Shown here: positions 8,155 through 16,691 of the stretch, in pieces
Numbering within the stretch: position 1 is the first letter of the stretch
How the letters are laid out: each line of letters begins with the position of its first letter
Origin: Streptomyces sp. Je 1-79
GTDB lineage: Bacteria; Actinomycetota; Actinomycetes; Streptomycetales; Streptomycetaceae
Assembly (NCBI RefSeq): GCF_025195125.1
Contig: NZ_JAMGSL010000014.1
Coordinates: 78,046 to 142,045, forward strand
Direction: 5' to 3'
DNA: 64,000 bases
Notes under the pieces: generated by a model
Seen by the model: the letters and a program-made list of their open reading frames with translations, nothing else
Told to the model about the DNA's origin: nothing
The model's database searches: none
Program-made: the position numbers and the translations under genes

Positions 8155-9519
8155 GTGGCAGACCGCAAAGCCCCGCTCTCCGTCGAGGAGCTGCGCGCCC
8201 TCGTCGCGAGCGGTGAGATCGACACCGTCGTCCTGGCCTTCCCCGACATGCAGGGACGGCTCCAGGGCAAGCGGTTCGCCGCACCGTTCTTCCTCGACGA
8301 CGTCCTCGACCACGGCACCGAGGGCTGCAACTATCTTCTGGCCGTCGACACGGAGATGAACACGGTCGACGGATACGCGATGTCCTCCTGGGACCGCGGC
8401 TACGGCGACTTCGCCATGCGTCCCGACCTCTCCACCCTGCGCCGCGTGCCCTGGAACGAGGGTACGGCGATGCTCATCGCCGACCTCGCCTGGAACGACG
8501 GCTCGCCCGTCGTCGCCGCGCCGCGCCAGATCCTCCGCCGCCAGCTGGAGCGGCTCGCCGAACACGGCTACACCGCGCACGTCGGCACGGAGCTCGAGTT
8601 CATCGTCTTCAAGGACACCTACGAGCAGGCCTGGGACGCGAACTACCGGGGCCTGACGCCGGTCAACCAGTACAACGTCGACTACTCGGTCCTCGGCACC
8701 GGCCGCGTCGAGCCCCTGCTGCGGCGGATCCGCAACGAGATGGCCGGCGCCGGCCTGACCGTCGAGTCCGCCAAGGGCGAGTGCAACCCGGGCCAGCACG
8801 AGATCGCCTTCAAGTACGACGAGGCCCTCGTCACCTGCGACCAGCACGCCGTCTACAAGACGGGCGCCAAGGAGATCGCCGCCCAGGAGGGCGTCTCGCT
8901 CACCTTCATGGCGAAGTACAACGAGCGCGAGGGCAACTCCTGCCACATCCATCTCTCGCTCCAGGACGCCGAGGGCACCAACGTCATGGCCGGCGACGGG
9001 CCCGCCGGAATGTCCCAGGTCATGCGGCACTTCCTCGCCGGCCAGCTCGCCGCCCTGCGCGACTTCTCCCTCCTCTACGCCCCCAACATCAACTCCTACA
9101 AACGCTTCCAGCCCGGCTCCTTCGCCCCGACCGCCGTCGCCTGGGGCGTCGACAACCGCACCTGTTCCCTGCGCGTCGTCGGCCACGGCCGCTCGATGCG
9201 CTTCGAGAACCGTCTGCCGGGCGGAGACGTCAACCCCCACCTCGCCGTCGCGGGCCTGATCGCCGCCGGCCTGTACGGCATCGAGCAGGGGCTCGAACTG
9301 CCCGCCGCCTGCGACGGGAACGCCTACACGGCCGACCACGCCCACGTCCCCACCACCCTGCGCGAGGCCGCCGAGCTCTGGGAGACCAGCCCCATCGCCA
9401 AGGCCGCCTTCGGCGACGAGGTCGTCGCGCACTACCGCAACATGGCCCGCGTCGAACTGGACGCGTACGACGCCGCGGTGACCGACTGGGAGCTGCGCCG
9501 CTCCTTCGAACGCATGTGA
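8155..9519 (+). CDS. glnA4: Gamma-glutamylamide synthetase, GlnA4 type (glutamine synthetase-like)
   Basis: 454 aa. Glutamine synthetase fold with VGTELEFIVF, SAKGECNPGQHEIAFKYD, NSCHIHLSL (metal/ATP site), SYKRFQPGSFAPTAVAWG and RFENRLPGGDVNPHLAVAG (Arg and Glu of the active site). It lacks the adenylylation loop region typical of GSI and resembles S. coelicolor GlnA4, which I recall as ligating glutamate to ethanolamine using ATP. GTG 8155 follows AAGGAGGAG. It starts an operon with an aldehyde dehydrogenase (8 bases) and an SDR (4-base overlap). I infer the ethanolamine-to-gamma-glutamylethanolamide step; other amines are possible. Confidence 0.88.
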   Translation: MADRKAPLSVEELRALVASGEIDTVVLAFPDMQGRLQGKRFAAPFFLDDVLDHGTEGCNYLLAVDTEMNTVDGYAMSSWDRGYGDFAMRPDLSTLRRVPWNEGTAMLIADLAWNDGSPVVAAPRQILRRQLERLAEHGYTAHVGTELEFIVFKDTYEQAWDANYRGLTPVNQYNVDYSVLGTGRVEPLLRRIRNEMAGAGLTVESAKGECNPGQHEIAFKYDEALVTCDQHAVYKTGAKEIAAQEGVSLTFMAKYNEREGNSCHIHLSLQDAEGTNVMAGDGPAGMSQVMRHFLAGQLAALRDFSLLYAPNINSYKRFQPGSFAPTAVAWGVDNRTCSLRVVGHGRSMRFENRLPGGDVNPHLAVAGLIAAGLYGIEQGLELPAACDGNAYTADHAHVPTTLREAAELWETSPIAKAAFGDEVVAHYRNMARVELDAYDAAVTDWELRRSFERM

Positions 9520-9527
9520 GGAACGAG

Positions 9528-10901
9528 TTGCCGCACGAACTGCTTGTCCTGAACCCGGCGACCGAGGAGGTCGTCGCCACCGTCCCCGCCGCCACCACCG
9601 AGGACGTCGACGCCGCCGTCGTACGGGCCACCGAAGCCCAGCGCGGATGGGCCGCCGCCGCCCCCGCCGACCGCGCCCGGCTGCTGCGCCGCTTCGCGGC
9701 CGTCGTCGACGCCCACACCGAGGAGCTCGCCCTCCTCGAAGTCCGCCAGGCCGGCCACACCCTCGGCAACGCCCGCTGGGAGGCGGGCAACGTCCGCGAC
9801 CTGCTCGACTACGCGGCCGGGGGAGTGGAACGGCTGAACGGCCGGCAGATCCCCGTCGCCGGCGGACTCGACGTCACCATCCTCGAACCCCTCGGCGTCG
9901 TCGGCGTGATCGCGCCCTGGAACTTCCCCATGCCGATCGCCGCGTGGGCCACCGCCCCCGCCCTCGCCGCCGGCAACGCGGTGATCCTCAAGCCCGCCGA
10001 GACCACCCCGCTCACCGCGCTCCGCCTCGCCGAACTCGCCCTGGAGGCAGGGCTCCCCGAAGGCCTCTTCCAGGTCCTGCCGGGCGAGGGGGCCGTCGCG
10101 GGCAACGCGCTCGTCGAACACCCCGGCATCGCCAAGATCGTCTTCACCGGCTCGACACGGGTCGGCAAGAGCATCATGGCGAAGTGCGCCGACCAGGTGA
10201 AGCGCCTGACGCTCGAACTCGGCGGCAAGAGCCCGAACATCGTCTTCGCCGACGCCGACATCGAGGCCGCCGCGGCCGCGGCCCCCATGTCCTTCCTCGA
10301 CAACAGCGGCCAGGACTGCTGCGCCCGCACCCGCATCCTGGTCCAGCGCGGCGTGTACGACCGCTTCCTGGAGCTCCTCACCCCCGCCGTCGAGGAGATC
10401 GTCGTCGGCGACCCGGCCGACGAGAGGACCCAGATGGGCCCGCTGATCTCCAGGGCCCAGCTGGAACGCGTACGGGCGTACGTCCCCGACTCCCTCCCCG
10501 GCATCCGCGGCAAGGCCCCCGAGGGCCCCGGTTTCTGGTTCCCGCCGACCGTCCTCACCGACGTCGCCGAGGACGCCCCCTGCGCCGTCGAGGAGGTCTT
10601 CGGGCCGGTCGCCGTCGTCCTGCCCTTCGAGGACGAGGAGGACGCCGTACGGCTCGCCAACGCCACCGAGTACGGCCTCTCGGGCTCCCTGTGGACCCGC
10701 GACGTCGGCCGCGCCCTGCGCGTCTCGCGCGCCGTCAGGGCCGGCAACCTCTCCGTCAACTCCCACTCCAGCGTCCGCTACTGGACCCCCTTCGGCGGCT
10801 ACCGGCAGTCCGGCCTCGGCCGGGAACTCGGCCCCGACGCACTGACCGCCTTCACCGAAACCAAGAACGTCTTCATCAGCACGGAGGGCCCCGCACTGTG
10901 A
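9528..10901 (+). CDS. NAD(P)-dependent aldehyde dehydrogenase
   Basis: 457 aa, full ALDH fold. PWNFPMPIAAWATAPALAAG and KPAETTPLTALRLAELALEA (cofactor), FTGSTRVGK, the glutamate motif LELGGKSPNIVF, and NSGQDCCARTRILVQ with the nucleophilic Cys. TTG 9528 is preceded by GAGGAACGAG; a GTG at 9516 that overlaps the previous stop is the alternative but has no ribosome site. Follows the glnA4-type gene in one operon. It probably oxidises a gamma-glutamyl-aminoaldehyde to the acid; homologues are often named betaine-aldehyde dehydrogenase. Confidence 0.9.
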   Translation: MPHELLVLNPATEEVVATVPAATTEDVDAAVVRATEAQRGWAAAAPADRARLLRRFAAVVDAHTEELALLEVRQAGHTLGNARWEAGNVRDLLDYAAGGVERLNGRQIPVAGGLDVTILEPLGVVGVIAPWNFPMPIAAWATAPALAAGNAVILKPAETTPLTALRLAELALEAGLPEGLFQVLPGEGAVAGNALVEHPGIAKIVFTGSTRVGKSIMAKCADQVKRLTLELGGKSPNIVFADADIEAAAAAAPMSFLDNSGQDCCARTRILVQRGVYDRFLELLTPAVEEIVVGDPADERTQMGPLISRAQLERVRAYVPDSLPGIRGKAPEGPGFWFPPTVLTDVAEDAPCAVEEVFGPVAVVLPFEDEEDAVRLANATEYGLSGSLWTRDVGRALRVSRAVRAGNLSVNSHSSVRYWTPFGGYRQSGLGRELGPDALTAFTETKNVFISTEGPAL

Positions 10902-11695
10902 GCAACGAGACCCTGAGCAACGAGACCATCTGCCGCCGCCTCGTCGGCCGCACCGCCGTCATCACCGGGGCCGGCAGCGGCATCGGCCTGGCCACCGCCC
11001 GCCGCCTCGCCTCCGAAGGCGCCAACGTCGTCTGCGGCGACATCGACGAGACCGCGGGCAAGGCGGCGGCCGAGGAGGTCGGCGGCACCTTCGTCCAGGT
11101 CGACGTCACCGACCCCGAGCAGGTCGAGGCGCTCTTCAGGACCGCCTTCGACACCTACGGCTCCGTCGACATCGCCTTCAACAACGCGGGCATCTCGCCG
11201 CCCGACGACGACTCCATCCTCACCACCGGCCTGGAGGCCTGGAAGCGCGTCCAGGACGTCAACCTCACGTCGGTGTACCTGTGCTGCAAGGCCGCCCTGC
11301 CCTACATGCGGCAGCAGGGCCGGGGCTCCATCATCAACACCGCCTCGTTCGTCGCGATCATGGGCGCGGCCACCAGCCAGATCTCGTACACCGCCTCCAA
11401 GGGCGGCGTGCTCGCCATGTCCCGTGAACTGGGCGTGCAGTTCGCCCGCGAGGGCATCCGCGTCAACGCGCTCTGCCCGGGACCGGTCAACACCCCGCTC
11501 CTGCAGGAGCTGTTCGCCAAGGACCCGGAGCGGGCCGCGCGCCGGCTCGTGCACATCCCCGTCGGCCGGTTCGCGGAGGCCGAGGAGATCGCCGCCGCCG
11601 TGGCCTTCCTCGCCAGCGACGACTCCTCCTTCATCAACGCCACCGACTTCCTCGTGGACGGCGGCATCTCGGGCGCGTACGTGACCCCGCTCTAG
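10898..11695 (+). CDS. Short-chain dehydrogenase/reductase
   Basis: 265 aa. Rossmann TGAGSGIGLA near residue 22, NNAGIS, then the catalytic Ser (NTASFVAIMG), Tyr-x-x-x-Lys (YTASKGG) and PGPVNTPL; C-terminal VDGGISGAYVTPL is typical of classical SDRs. GTG 10898 overlaps the ALDH stop (GTGA). In this operon it could oxidise the alcohol of gamma-glutamylethanolamide to the aldehyde used by the ALDH. The first codons are a tandem 15-base duplication (SNET-L-SNET). Substrate inferred from context only. Confidence 0.88.
   Translation: MSNETLSNETICRRLVGRTAVITGAGSGIGLATARRLASEGANVVCGDIDETAGKAAAEEVGGTFVQVDVTDPEQVEALFRTAFDTYGSVDIAFNNAGISPPDDDSILTTGLEAWKRVQDVNLTSVYLCCKAALPYMRQQGRGSIINTASFVAIMGAATSQISYTASKGGVLAMSRELGVQFAREGIRVNALCPGPVNTPLLQELFAKDPERAARRLVHIPVGRFAEAEEIAAAVAFLASDDSSFINATDFLVDGGISGAYVTPL
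10899..10927 (+). repeat. 15-base tandem duplication at the SDR start
   Basis: TGAGCAACGAGACC occurs at 10899-10912 and again at 10914-10927, so the protein begins with two copies of SNET. The first copy contains the overlapping stop and start. Confidence 0.85.
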
Positions 11696-11746
11696 GGCCT
11701 GCCGTGCTCGCCTCGCCGGCCCGGCCATGGTCCACAAGACACCCCC

Positions 11747-11752
11747 TAGGCT
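11747..11752 (+). promoter_or_regulatory. -10 box for leaderless transcription of the DUF2510 gene
   Basis: TAGGCT ends 6 bases before ATG 11759 and no ribosome-binding site is present; the transcript probably begins at or just before the start codon. Confidence 0.55.
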
Positions 11753-11758
11753 TGCGGG

Positions 11759-12670
11759 ATGAGCATGACGACCCCTCCCGGCTGGTATCCGGACCCGGCC
11801 ATGCCCACCGTCGAACGCTGGTGGGACGGTACGAACTGGACCGCGCACACCCGGCAGGCGCCGGCCGCGCCCACGGTCTTCGCGCCCGCTCTGCCCGTAC
11901 GCGCGGGGCGGGGCAAGGCCGTCGGCATCGGCGCCGCCGCGGTGGCCGTGGTCGCGGCGGTCGTCGCGGGCGTGGTCGTGTTCGGCGGCGACGACCGGGA
12001 CGACCCGCCCACGGCGGGCCCGGCCGGGACCGTGAGCACCGGTGTGGCGCCCTCCTCCTCGGCCACCAGTGGCGCGCCCGCCGAGGACGAGGACGAGAAC
12101 GCCACCCAGGTCGCCGACCCGCTCAACGGCATCACCCTGCCCGTCCTCAAGGGCTGGGAGAAACCGCGCTACATGTCGGGCGACGTGCCGAGGGTCGCGA
12201 CCGTCGGCGCCTATCCGTGCCCCGGTGCCACCAGCCGCGACTGCCGTCGCGGCATGGTCTCCTCCCACTCCGTGTCGGGCACCGACGCGACGACCCCCGA
12301 GGCCGTCGCCAAGGAGGACATCGCGCTGGCCGCCGACGCGGCCTACGAGGAGGACTACCTCGACAACCGCACCCACGGCGGCATCGTCTCCCACAAGGTG
12401 GTGGCCGCCCGCCCCGCCGCGGTCGCCGGGCGCACCGGTTACCTGGTCCGCTGGCAGGTCGTCACCGGCAAGGGCCCGGGCGGCTTCGTCCAGTCGCTGG
12501 CCTTCCCGTCCCCGATGGGGAGCGAGTCCCCGGTGGTCGTGCGCTTCGCGTTCGACGCGGGTCCGGACGGTCCCTCGCTCGCCACGATGGACGAGATCGC
12601 GCGGGGGATCCGCCCCATCGGCAGTGACACGGGCGGGGGCGTGGGCAGCTCGATCACCCCGGGGGCCTGA
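11759..12670 (+). CDS. DUF2510 membrane-anchored protein
   Basis: 303 aa. Begins TPPGWYPDPAMPTVERWWDG, the DUF2510 motif, followed by a single membrane segment (VGIGAAAVAVVAAVVAGVVV, ~60-80), an acidic/Ser-rich linker and a ~190-residue extracellular domain with paired Cys (YPCPGATSRDCRRG). Topology is N-in with the C-terminal domain outside. Function unknown. Appears monocistronic and leaderless; a second ATG at 11765 is possible. Convergent with the PLP enzyme gene 18 bases away. Confidence 0.85.
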   Translation: MSMTTPPGWYPDPAMPTVERWWDGTNWTAHTRQAPAAPTVFAPALPVRAGRGKAVGIGAAAVAVVAAVVAGVVVFGGDDRDDPPTAGPAGTVSTGVAPSSSATSGAPAEDEDENATQVADPLNGITLPVLKGWEKPRYMSGDVPRVATVGAYPCPGATSRDCRRGMVSSHSVSGTDATTPEAVAKEDIALAADAAYEEDYLDNRTHGGIVSHKVVAARPAAVAGRTGYLVRWQVVTGKGPGGFVQSLAFPSPMGSESPVVVRFAFDAGPDGPSLATMDEIARGIRPIGSDTGGGVGSSITPGA

Positions 12671-12688
12671 GAGCCCACGGGTGGCCCG

Positions 12689-13891
12689 CTACAGGAACGT
12701 ACGGCCCTCGCCCCGGTACGTCGGTACCGTCGCCGTGATCCGGTCGCCGTCGATCAGCTGGAGGCTGTCGAACCGCTCGCACAGCTCCCCGGCCTTCGCG
12801 TGCCGGAACCACACCTTGTCCCCGATGAGGAGATCGTCGGCCGCGGAGCCGAGCAGCGGTGTCTGCACCTCGCCCGGGCCCTCCTGCGGGTCGTAGCGCA
12901 GCCCCTCCGGCAGGTACGGGACGGGCAGCCGGTCCGCGCCCGCGGCGCCCGACGCCGGATAGCCGCCGCCGAGCACGGTCACCACGCCGACGCCCGGGCG
13001 GCGCACGACCGGCTGGGCGAAGAGCGCCGCCGGACGGCCGGTGAACGACGTGTAGTTGTCGAAGAGACGCGGCACGTACAGCCCTGAACCGGCGGCGATC
13101 TCGGTCACCGCCTCCTCGGCCGCCGTGTGCTGCACGCTGCCCGTGCCGCCGCCGTTGACGAACTCCAGGTCCGGCGCCACCGCCCGTACGGCACGGACCA
13201 CGGCCGCGCGCCGGGTCTCCAGCTCCCTGCGGGCGGCCGACTGCATCAGCCGGATCACCCGGGACCGCAGCGGGCGCCCGGCGACCGCGTCCCCGACCCC
13301 GGCGACATGCCCCTCGTACGCCATGATCCCGACCAGCCGGAAGCCGGGCCGACGGGCGATCGAGCGGGCCAGCTCGGCGAGCTGGGCGGGCTCGCGCAGC
13401 GGGGAGCGGAGCGCGCCGACCCGTACCCGGCCGCCGAGCAGCCGGAGCGACGTGTCCAGCTCCAGGCAGATCCGGATCTCCTCGCCGCCACCCGCGCGTG
13501 CCGCGTCGATCAGGTCCAGCTGGGCCGGGTCGTCGACCATCACGGTCACCGCGGCGGCGAGCTTCGGATCGTTCGCGAGTTCGCCGAACGAGGTCCGGTC
13601 GGCGGACGGATAGGCGAGCAGCACGTCCTCGAACCCGGCCCGGGCCAGCCACAGCGACTCGTCGAGCGTGAACGACATGATCCCCGCGAACCCCTCGCGC
13701 GCCAGGACCCGCTCCAGGAGGACACGGCACCGCACGGACTTGCTCGCCACCCGGATCGGCTTGCCGCCGGCCCGGCGTACGAGATCGTCGGCGTTGGCGT
13801 CGAACGCCTCCAGGTCGACGATGGCGACAGGCGCGTCGAGATGGGCGGTGGCCCGGTCGTACCGGGCCCGGTCGGCGGCGCGGGGAGTCAT
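12689..13891 (-). CDS. PLP fold-III enzyme (alanine racemase N-terminal fold; amino acid deaminase/aldolase family)
   Basis: 400 aa. The TIM-barrel PLP domain starts APVAIVDLEAFDANADDLVR; ASKSVRC carries the likely Schiff-base Lys. EFVNGGGTGSVQHTAAE matches the phosphate-binding region and the C-terminal GDKVWFRHAKAGELCERF is the barrel cap of D-threonine aldolase/D-serine deaminase relatives. The reaction is likely on a D- or beta-hydroxy amino acid, but substrate is unknown. ATG 13889-13891 is chosen since the upstream in-frame stretch is unlike the family. Seems to stand alone. Confidence 0.85.
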   Translation of the reverse strand: MTPRAADRARYDRATAHLDAPVAIVDLEAFDANADDLVRRAGGKPIRVASKSVRCRVLLERVLAREGFAGIMSFTLDESLWLARAGFEDVLLAYPSADRTSFGELANDPKLAAAVTVMVDDPAQLDLIDAARAGGGEEIRICLELDTSLRLLGGRVRVGALRSPLREPAQLAELARSIARRPGFRLVGIMAYEGHVAGVGDAVAGRPLRSRVIRLMQSAARRELETRRAAVVRAVRAVAPDLEFVNGGGTGSVQHTAAEEAVTEIAAGSGLYVPRLFDNYTSFTGRPAALFAQPVVRRPGVGVVTVLGGGYPASGAAGADRLPVPYLPEGLRYDPQEGPGEVQTPLLGSAADDLLIGDKVWFRHAKAGELCERFDSLQLIDGDRITATVPTYRGEGRTFL

Positions 13892-14016
13892 GGCCCGAGC
13901 TTGCCAGACGGGTTTACGGGTGGGTAGCCCCTGAGTTCCCGCACCGGGGGGAACAGCCCGTAGAGTGGCGGGCATTGCGAGGGCAGGCATCAGGACGGAA
14001 CGACCAGGGGGCGGGG

Positions 14017-15513
14017 ATGAGCACCGACGCGCACCGCCCCACGTCCCGCATCAGCGAGGCCCTGCTCCCGCCCCCGACGCCGGCGCCCGACGCCGCACCA
14101 CAGGGCGCCCCGCACCCCGCCCCGCCCGGCCGCCCGCCGGCCCCCCGCCCGGACACCCCCGCACCGAACCCCACGAGCGCCGCGAGCCCGTCCGGCCGCC
14201 CGCCGGCCCCCCGCCCGGACACCCCCGCACCGAACACCACGAGCGCCGCGGGCCCGCACGGCGTCCCACCGCAGCCGACGGAACCCCCGGCCTCGGCCGG
14301 CCGGCCTTCCGCGCCCGTGCCCGCTCCCGGCGCCGCCACCGGCCCGACGGCCCCGCCGCCGAGGCCCGCGACGCCCCCGCGCACCATCCCCACCCACCCC
14401 GCGTCGCCCGGCACCTCCGCCCGCTCCGGAACGCCCGGTGCCCACCCCGTGGCGCCCCGTACCCCCACCCACCCCGCGCCGCCCACCACCCCCGCCCGCC
14501 CCGCGGCGTCGGCTCCGGCCGCCGACGTGCCGGCCGTCGAGCGGACCACGCGGCTGCGGCCCATCCGCGACACCCCCTCCCGGCCCGGACCGCCGCGTCC
14601 CGCCACACCGCCCCCGGCGCCGACCCACCCCGCCCCGGTGCGCCCCACGACGCCCGCCCCGCCGAGGCCGGCGCAGACGTACGGCACGTACGGCGCCTAC
14701 CGGCCCTACACCGCGCCGCCGGAGACCCTGGCCGAGACCACCACCCGCCTGCGGCCCATCCGCGAGCGCCGCGTCGGCCGTGTCGTCGCGGCCGGAGCCT
14801 GTCTGGTCCTCGGCGTCGGCCTCGTCGGCGGTGCCGTCGCCGGAGCCGTCCTCGCCACCACCGACGCCGGCGCGCCCGACGAGCCCGAGGGCTACGCCGA
14901 GGCCAGGACCGTGTGGCACAGCGTCCCCGTCGACACCCTCTTCCCCCGCACCCTCGCGGGCCCCGGTGAGGGCCCCGGCGCCGCCGACCGCACCTGGACG
15001 CGGGTCGTCGTCGCGGCCGACACCCCCTGCACCCCGGCCGTCCTGCCCAAGAGCGTGCTCACCACCCTGCAACCCGTCGGCTGCGACCGCGTCCTGCGCG
15101 CCACGTACACCGACGCCACCGCCAGCAGCGTCATCACCGTCGGCCTGGTCTTCACACAGGCCGACCCCACCGCCGCGCGCTCCCTCGGGGTCCAGTCCGC
15201 CGCCCGCCTCGGCGCCGACGTGCCCCCGGCCCTCTCCGCCCCCGGCACCGCGGCCGCGCGCTTCGGCGCCGCGCAGCGGGCCAGCTGGTGGACCCGCGCC
15301 CTCACGGACCTCCCCGTCGTCGTCACCGCCGTCTCCGGCTTCGCCGACGGCCGCCCGGCCGGGGACCCCGTACCCGCCGACCGCGCCATGGCCGACGGAC
15401 AGACCAGCGCCACCGCCCAGGCCGGCCTGGGGCACGAGGCCAAGGGCGTCGCCGACCGGATCGAACGCGCCCTGCGCACCACGGTCACCACGGCGGCCAG
15501 GGGTGACGAGTGA
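14017..15513 (+). CDS. Proline-rich single-pass membrane protein, partner of mycosin-like protease
   Basis: 498 aa. The first ~245 residues are extremely Pro/Ala/Thr-rich and contain repeats (GRPPAPRPDTPAPN twice; TTRLRPIR twice, at ~177 and ~248). One membrane segment (VVAAGACLVLGVGLVGGAVA, ~258-277) is followed by a ~220-residue extracytoplasmic domain. ATG 14017 is preceded by GGGGGCGGGG. The stop overlaps the start of the subtilase gene (GTGA), so the two are coupled and may form one membrane system. I do not recognise the C-terminal domain. No type VII secretion core genes are in the window. Confidence 0.85.
   Translation: MSTDAHRPTSRISEALLPPPTPAPDAAPQGAPHPAPPGRPPAPRPDTPAPNPTSAASPSGRPPAPRPDTPAPNTTSAAGPHGVPPQPTEPPASAGRPSAPVPAPGAATGPTAPPPRPATPPRTIPTHPASPGTSARSGTPGAHPVAPRTPTHPAPPTTPARPAASAPAADVPAVERTTRLRPIRDTPSRPGPPRPATPPPAPTHPAPVRPTTPAPPRPAQTYGTYGAYRPYTAPPETLAETTTRLRPIRERRVGRVVAAGACLVLGVGLVGGAVAGAVLATTDAGAPDEPEGYAEARTVWHSVPVDTLFPRTLAGPGEGPGAADRTWTRVVVAADTPCTPAVLPKSVLTTLQPVGCDRVLRATYTDATASSVITVGLVFTQADPTAARSLGVQSAARLGADVPPALSAPGTAAARFGAAQRASWWTRALTDLPVVVTAVSGFADGRPAGDPVPADRAMADGQTSATAQAGLGHEAKGVADRIERALRTTVTTAARGDE
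14128..14250 (+). repeat. In-frame 57-base direct repeat (period 66) in the proline-rich gene
   Basis: Copies at 14128-14184 and 14194-14250 differ at one base and encode GRPPAPRPDTPAPN-type units. Period is a multiple of three, so copy number can change without breaking the frame. Confidence 0.85.
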
Positions 15514-16691
15514 CCCGCTCCCGCGCCGTAGCGGCCCTCCTCGCCACCGCCTTCGCCGTCCTCCCCGGGACCACCACCCCGGCGTACGCCGACACCATCC
15601 GCGCCCGCCAGTGGGGCCTCGAAGCCCTCCACACCACCGAGGCCTGGCGCACCACCCAGGGCGAGGGCATCACCGTCGCCGTCCTCGACACCGGAGTCGA
15701 CGCCGAACACCCCGACCTCACCGGGTCGGTCCGCGCCGGCAAGGACCTCGTCGGCTTCGGCGCCGAGCGCGGTGACCGCGCCTGGGCGCGCCACGGCACC
15801 GCCATGGCCGGCATCATCGCCGGGCACGGCCACGGCGTCGGCCGTCAGGACGGCGTCCTCGGCATCGCGCCCAAGGCCGAGATCCTGCCCGTCCGGGTCA
15901 TCCTCGAAGGCACCGACAAGGCCCGTGACAAGGCCCGCAAGACCCGCGGCACCGCCCTCGCCGAAGGAATCCGCTGGGCCACCGACAACGGCGCCGACGT
16001 CATCAACCTCTCCCTCGGCGACGACTCCAAGTCCGCCCACGCCGACGCGGGCGAGGACGCCGCCGTCCAGTACGCCCTCTCCAAGGGCGTCTCCGTCGTC
16101 GCCTCGGCCGGCAACGGCGGCGAGAAGGGCGACCACATCTCGTACCCCGCCGCCTATCCCGGCGTCGTCGCCGTCACCGCCGTCGACCGGTGGGGGACCC
16201 ACGCCTCCTTCTCCACCAGCCGCTGGTACGCCACCGTCAGCGCCCCCGGCGTCGACGTCGTCATCGCCGACCCGGACCGCAGCTACTACGAGGGCTGGGG
16301 CACCAGCGCCGCCGCCGCCTTCGTCTCGGGCGCCGTCGCCCTCGTCCGGTCCGCCCACCCCGACCTGACGCCCGCCCAGATCAAGCAGCTCCTCATCGAC
16401 ACCGCCCGCAACCGGCCCAAGAACGGCCGCAGCGACGACAAGGGCTACGGCACCGTCGACCCGGCCGCCGCCATCAAGGCAGGCGCCGAGCTCAAGGGCG
16501 CCGACCCCAAGAAGGCCGCCGCCGGCTACGGCGGCCGGTTCTTCGGCTCCGGACCGCACACCGCCGCGGACGAGGGCAGGCCGATCGGCCTGCTCGCCCC
16601 GGCCGTCGGCGGCCTCGGCGCCGTCCTGCTCGTGGCCGCCGTCGTCCTGTGGCGCGGCAGCCGCACTACAGGGCCGCGCCCACCGCGCTGA
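15510..16691 (+). CDS. S8 subtilisin-family serine protease, mycosin-like (type VII secretion associated)
   Basis: 393 aa. Signal peptide to about AYADTIRARQW, then catalytic Asp in VAVLDTGVDAEHPDL, His in ARHGTAMAGIIAG and Ser in GWGTSAAAAFVSGAVALV. A C-terminal membrane anchor (LLAPAVGGLGAVLLVAAVVL) and short basic tail complete the mycosin layout: protease outside, anchored at its C-terminus. The QWGLEALHTTEAWRTTQGEG lead-in is characteristic of these proteases. GTG 15510 overlaps the upstream stop. Last 26 bases overlap the convergent beta-lactamase-like gene. Confidence 0.92.
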   Translation: MTRSRAVAALLATAFAVLPGTTTPAYADTIRARQWGLEALHTTEAWRTTQGEGITVAVLDTGVDAEHPDLTGSVRAGKDLVGFGAERGDRAWARHGTAMAGIIAGHGHGVGRQDGVLGIAPKAEILPVRVILEGTDKARDKARKTRGTALAEGIRWATDNGADVINLSLGDDSKSAHADAGEDAAVQYALSKGVSVVASAGNGGEKGDHISYPAAYPGVVAVTAVDRWGTHASFSTSRWYATVSAPGVDVVIADPDRSYYEGWGTSAAAAFVSGAVALVRSAHPDLTPAQIKQLLIDTARNRPKNGRSDDKGYGTVDPAAAIKAGAELKGADPKKAAAGYGGRFFGSGPHTAADEGRPIGLLAPAVGGLGAVLLVAAVVLWRGSRTTGPRPPR

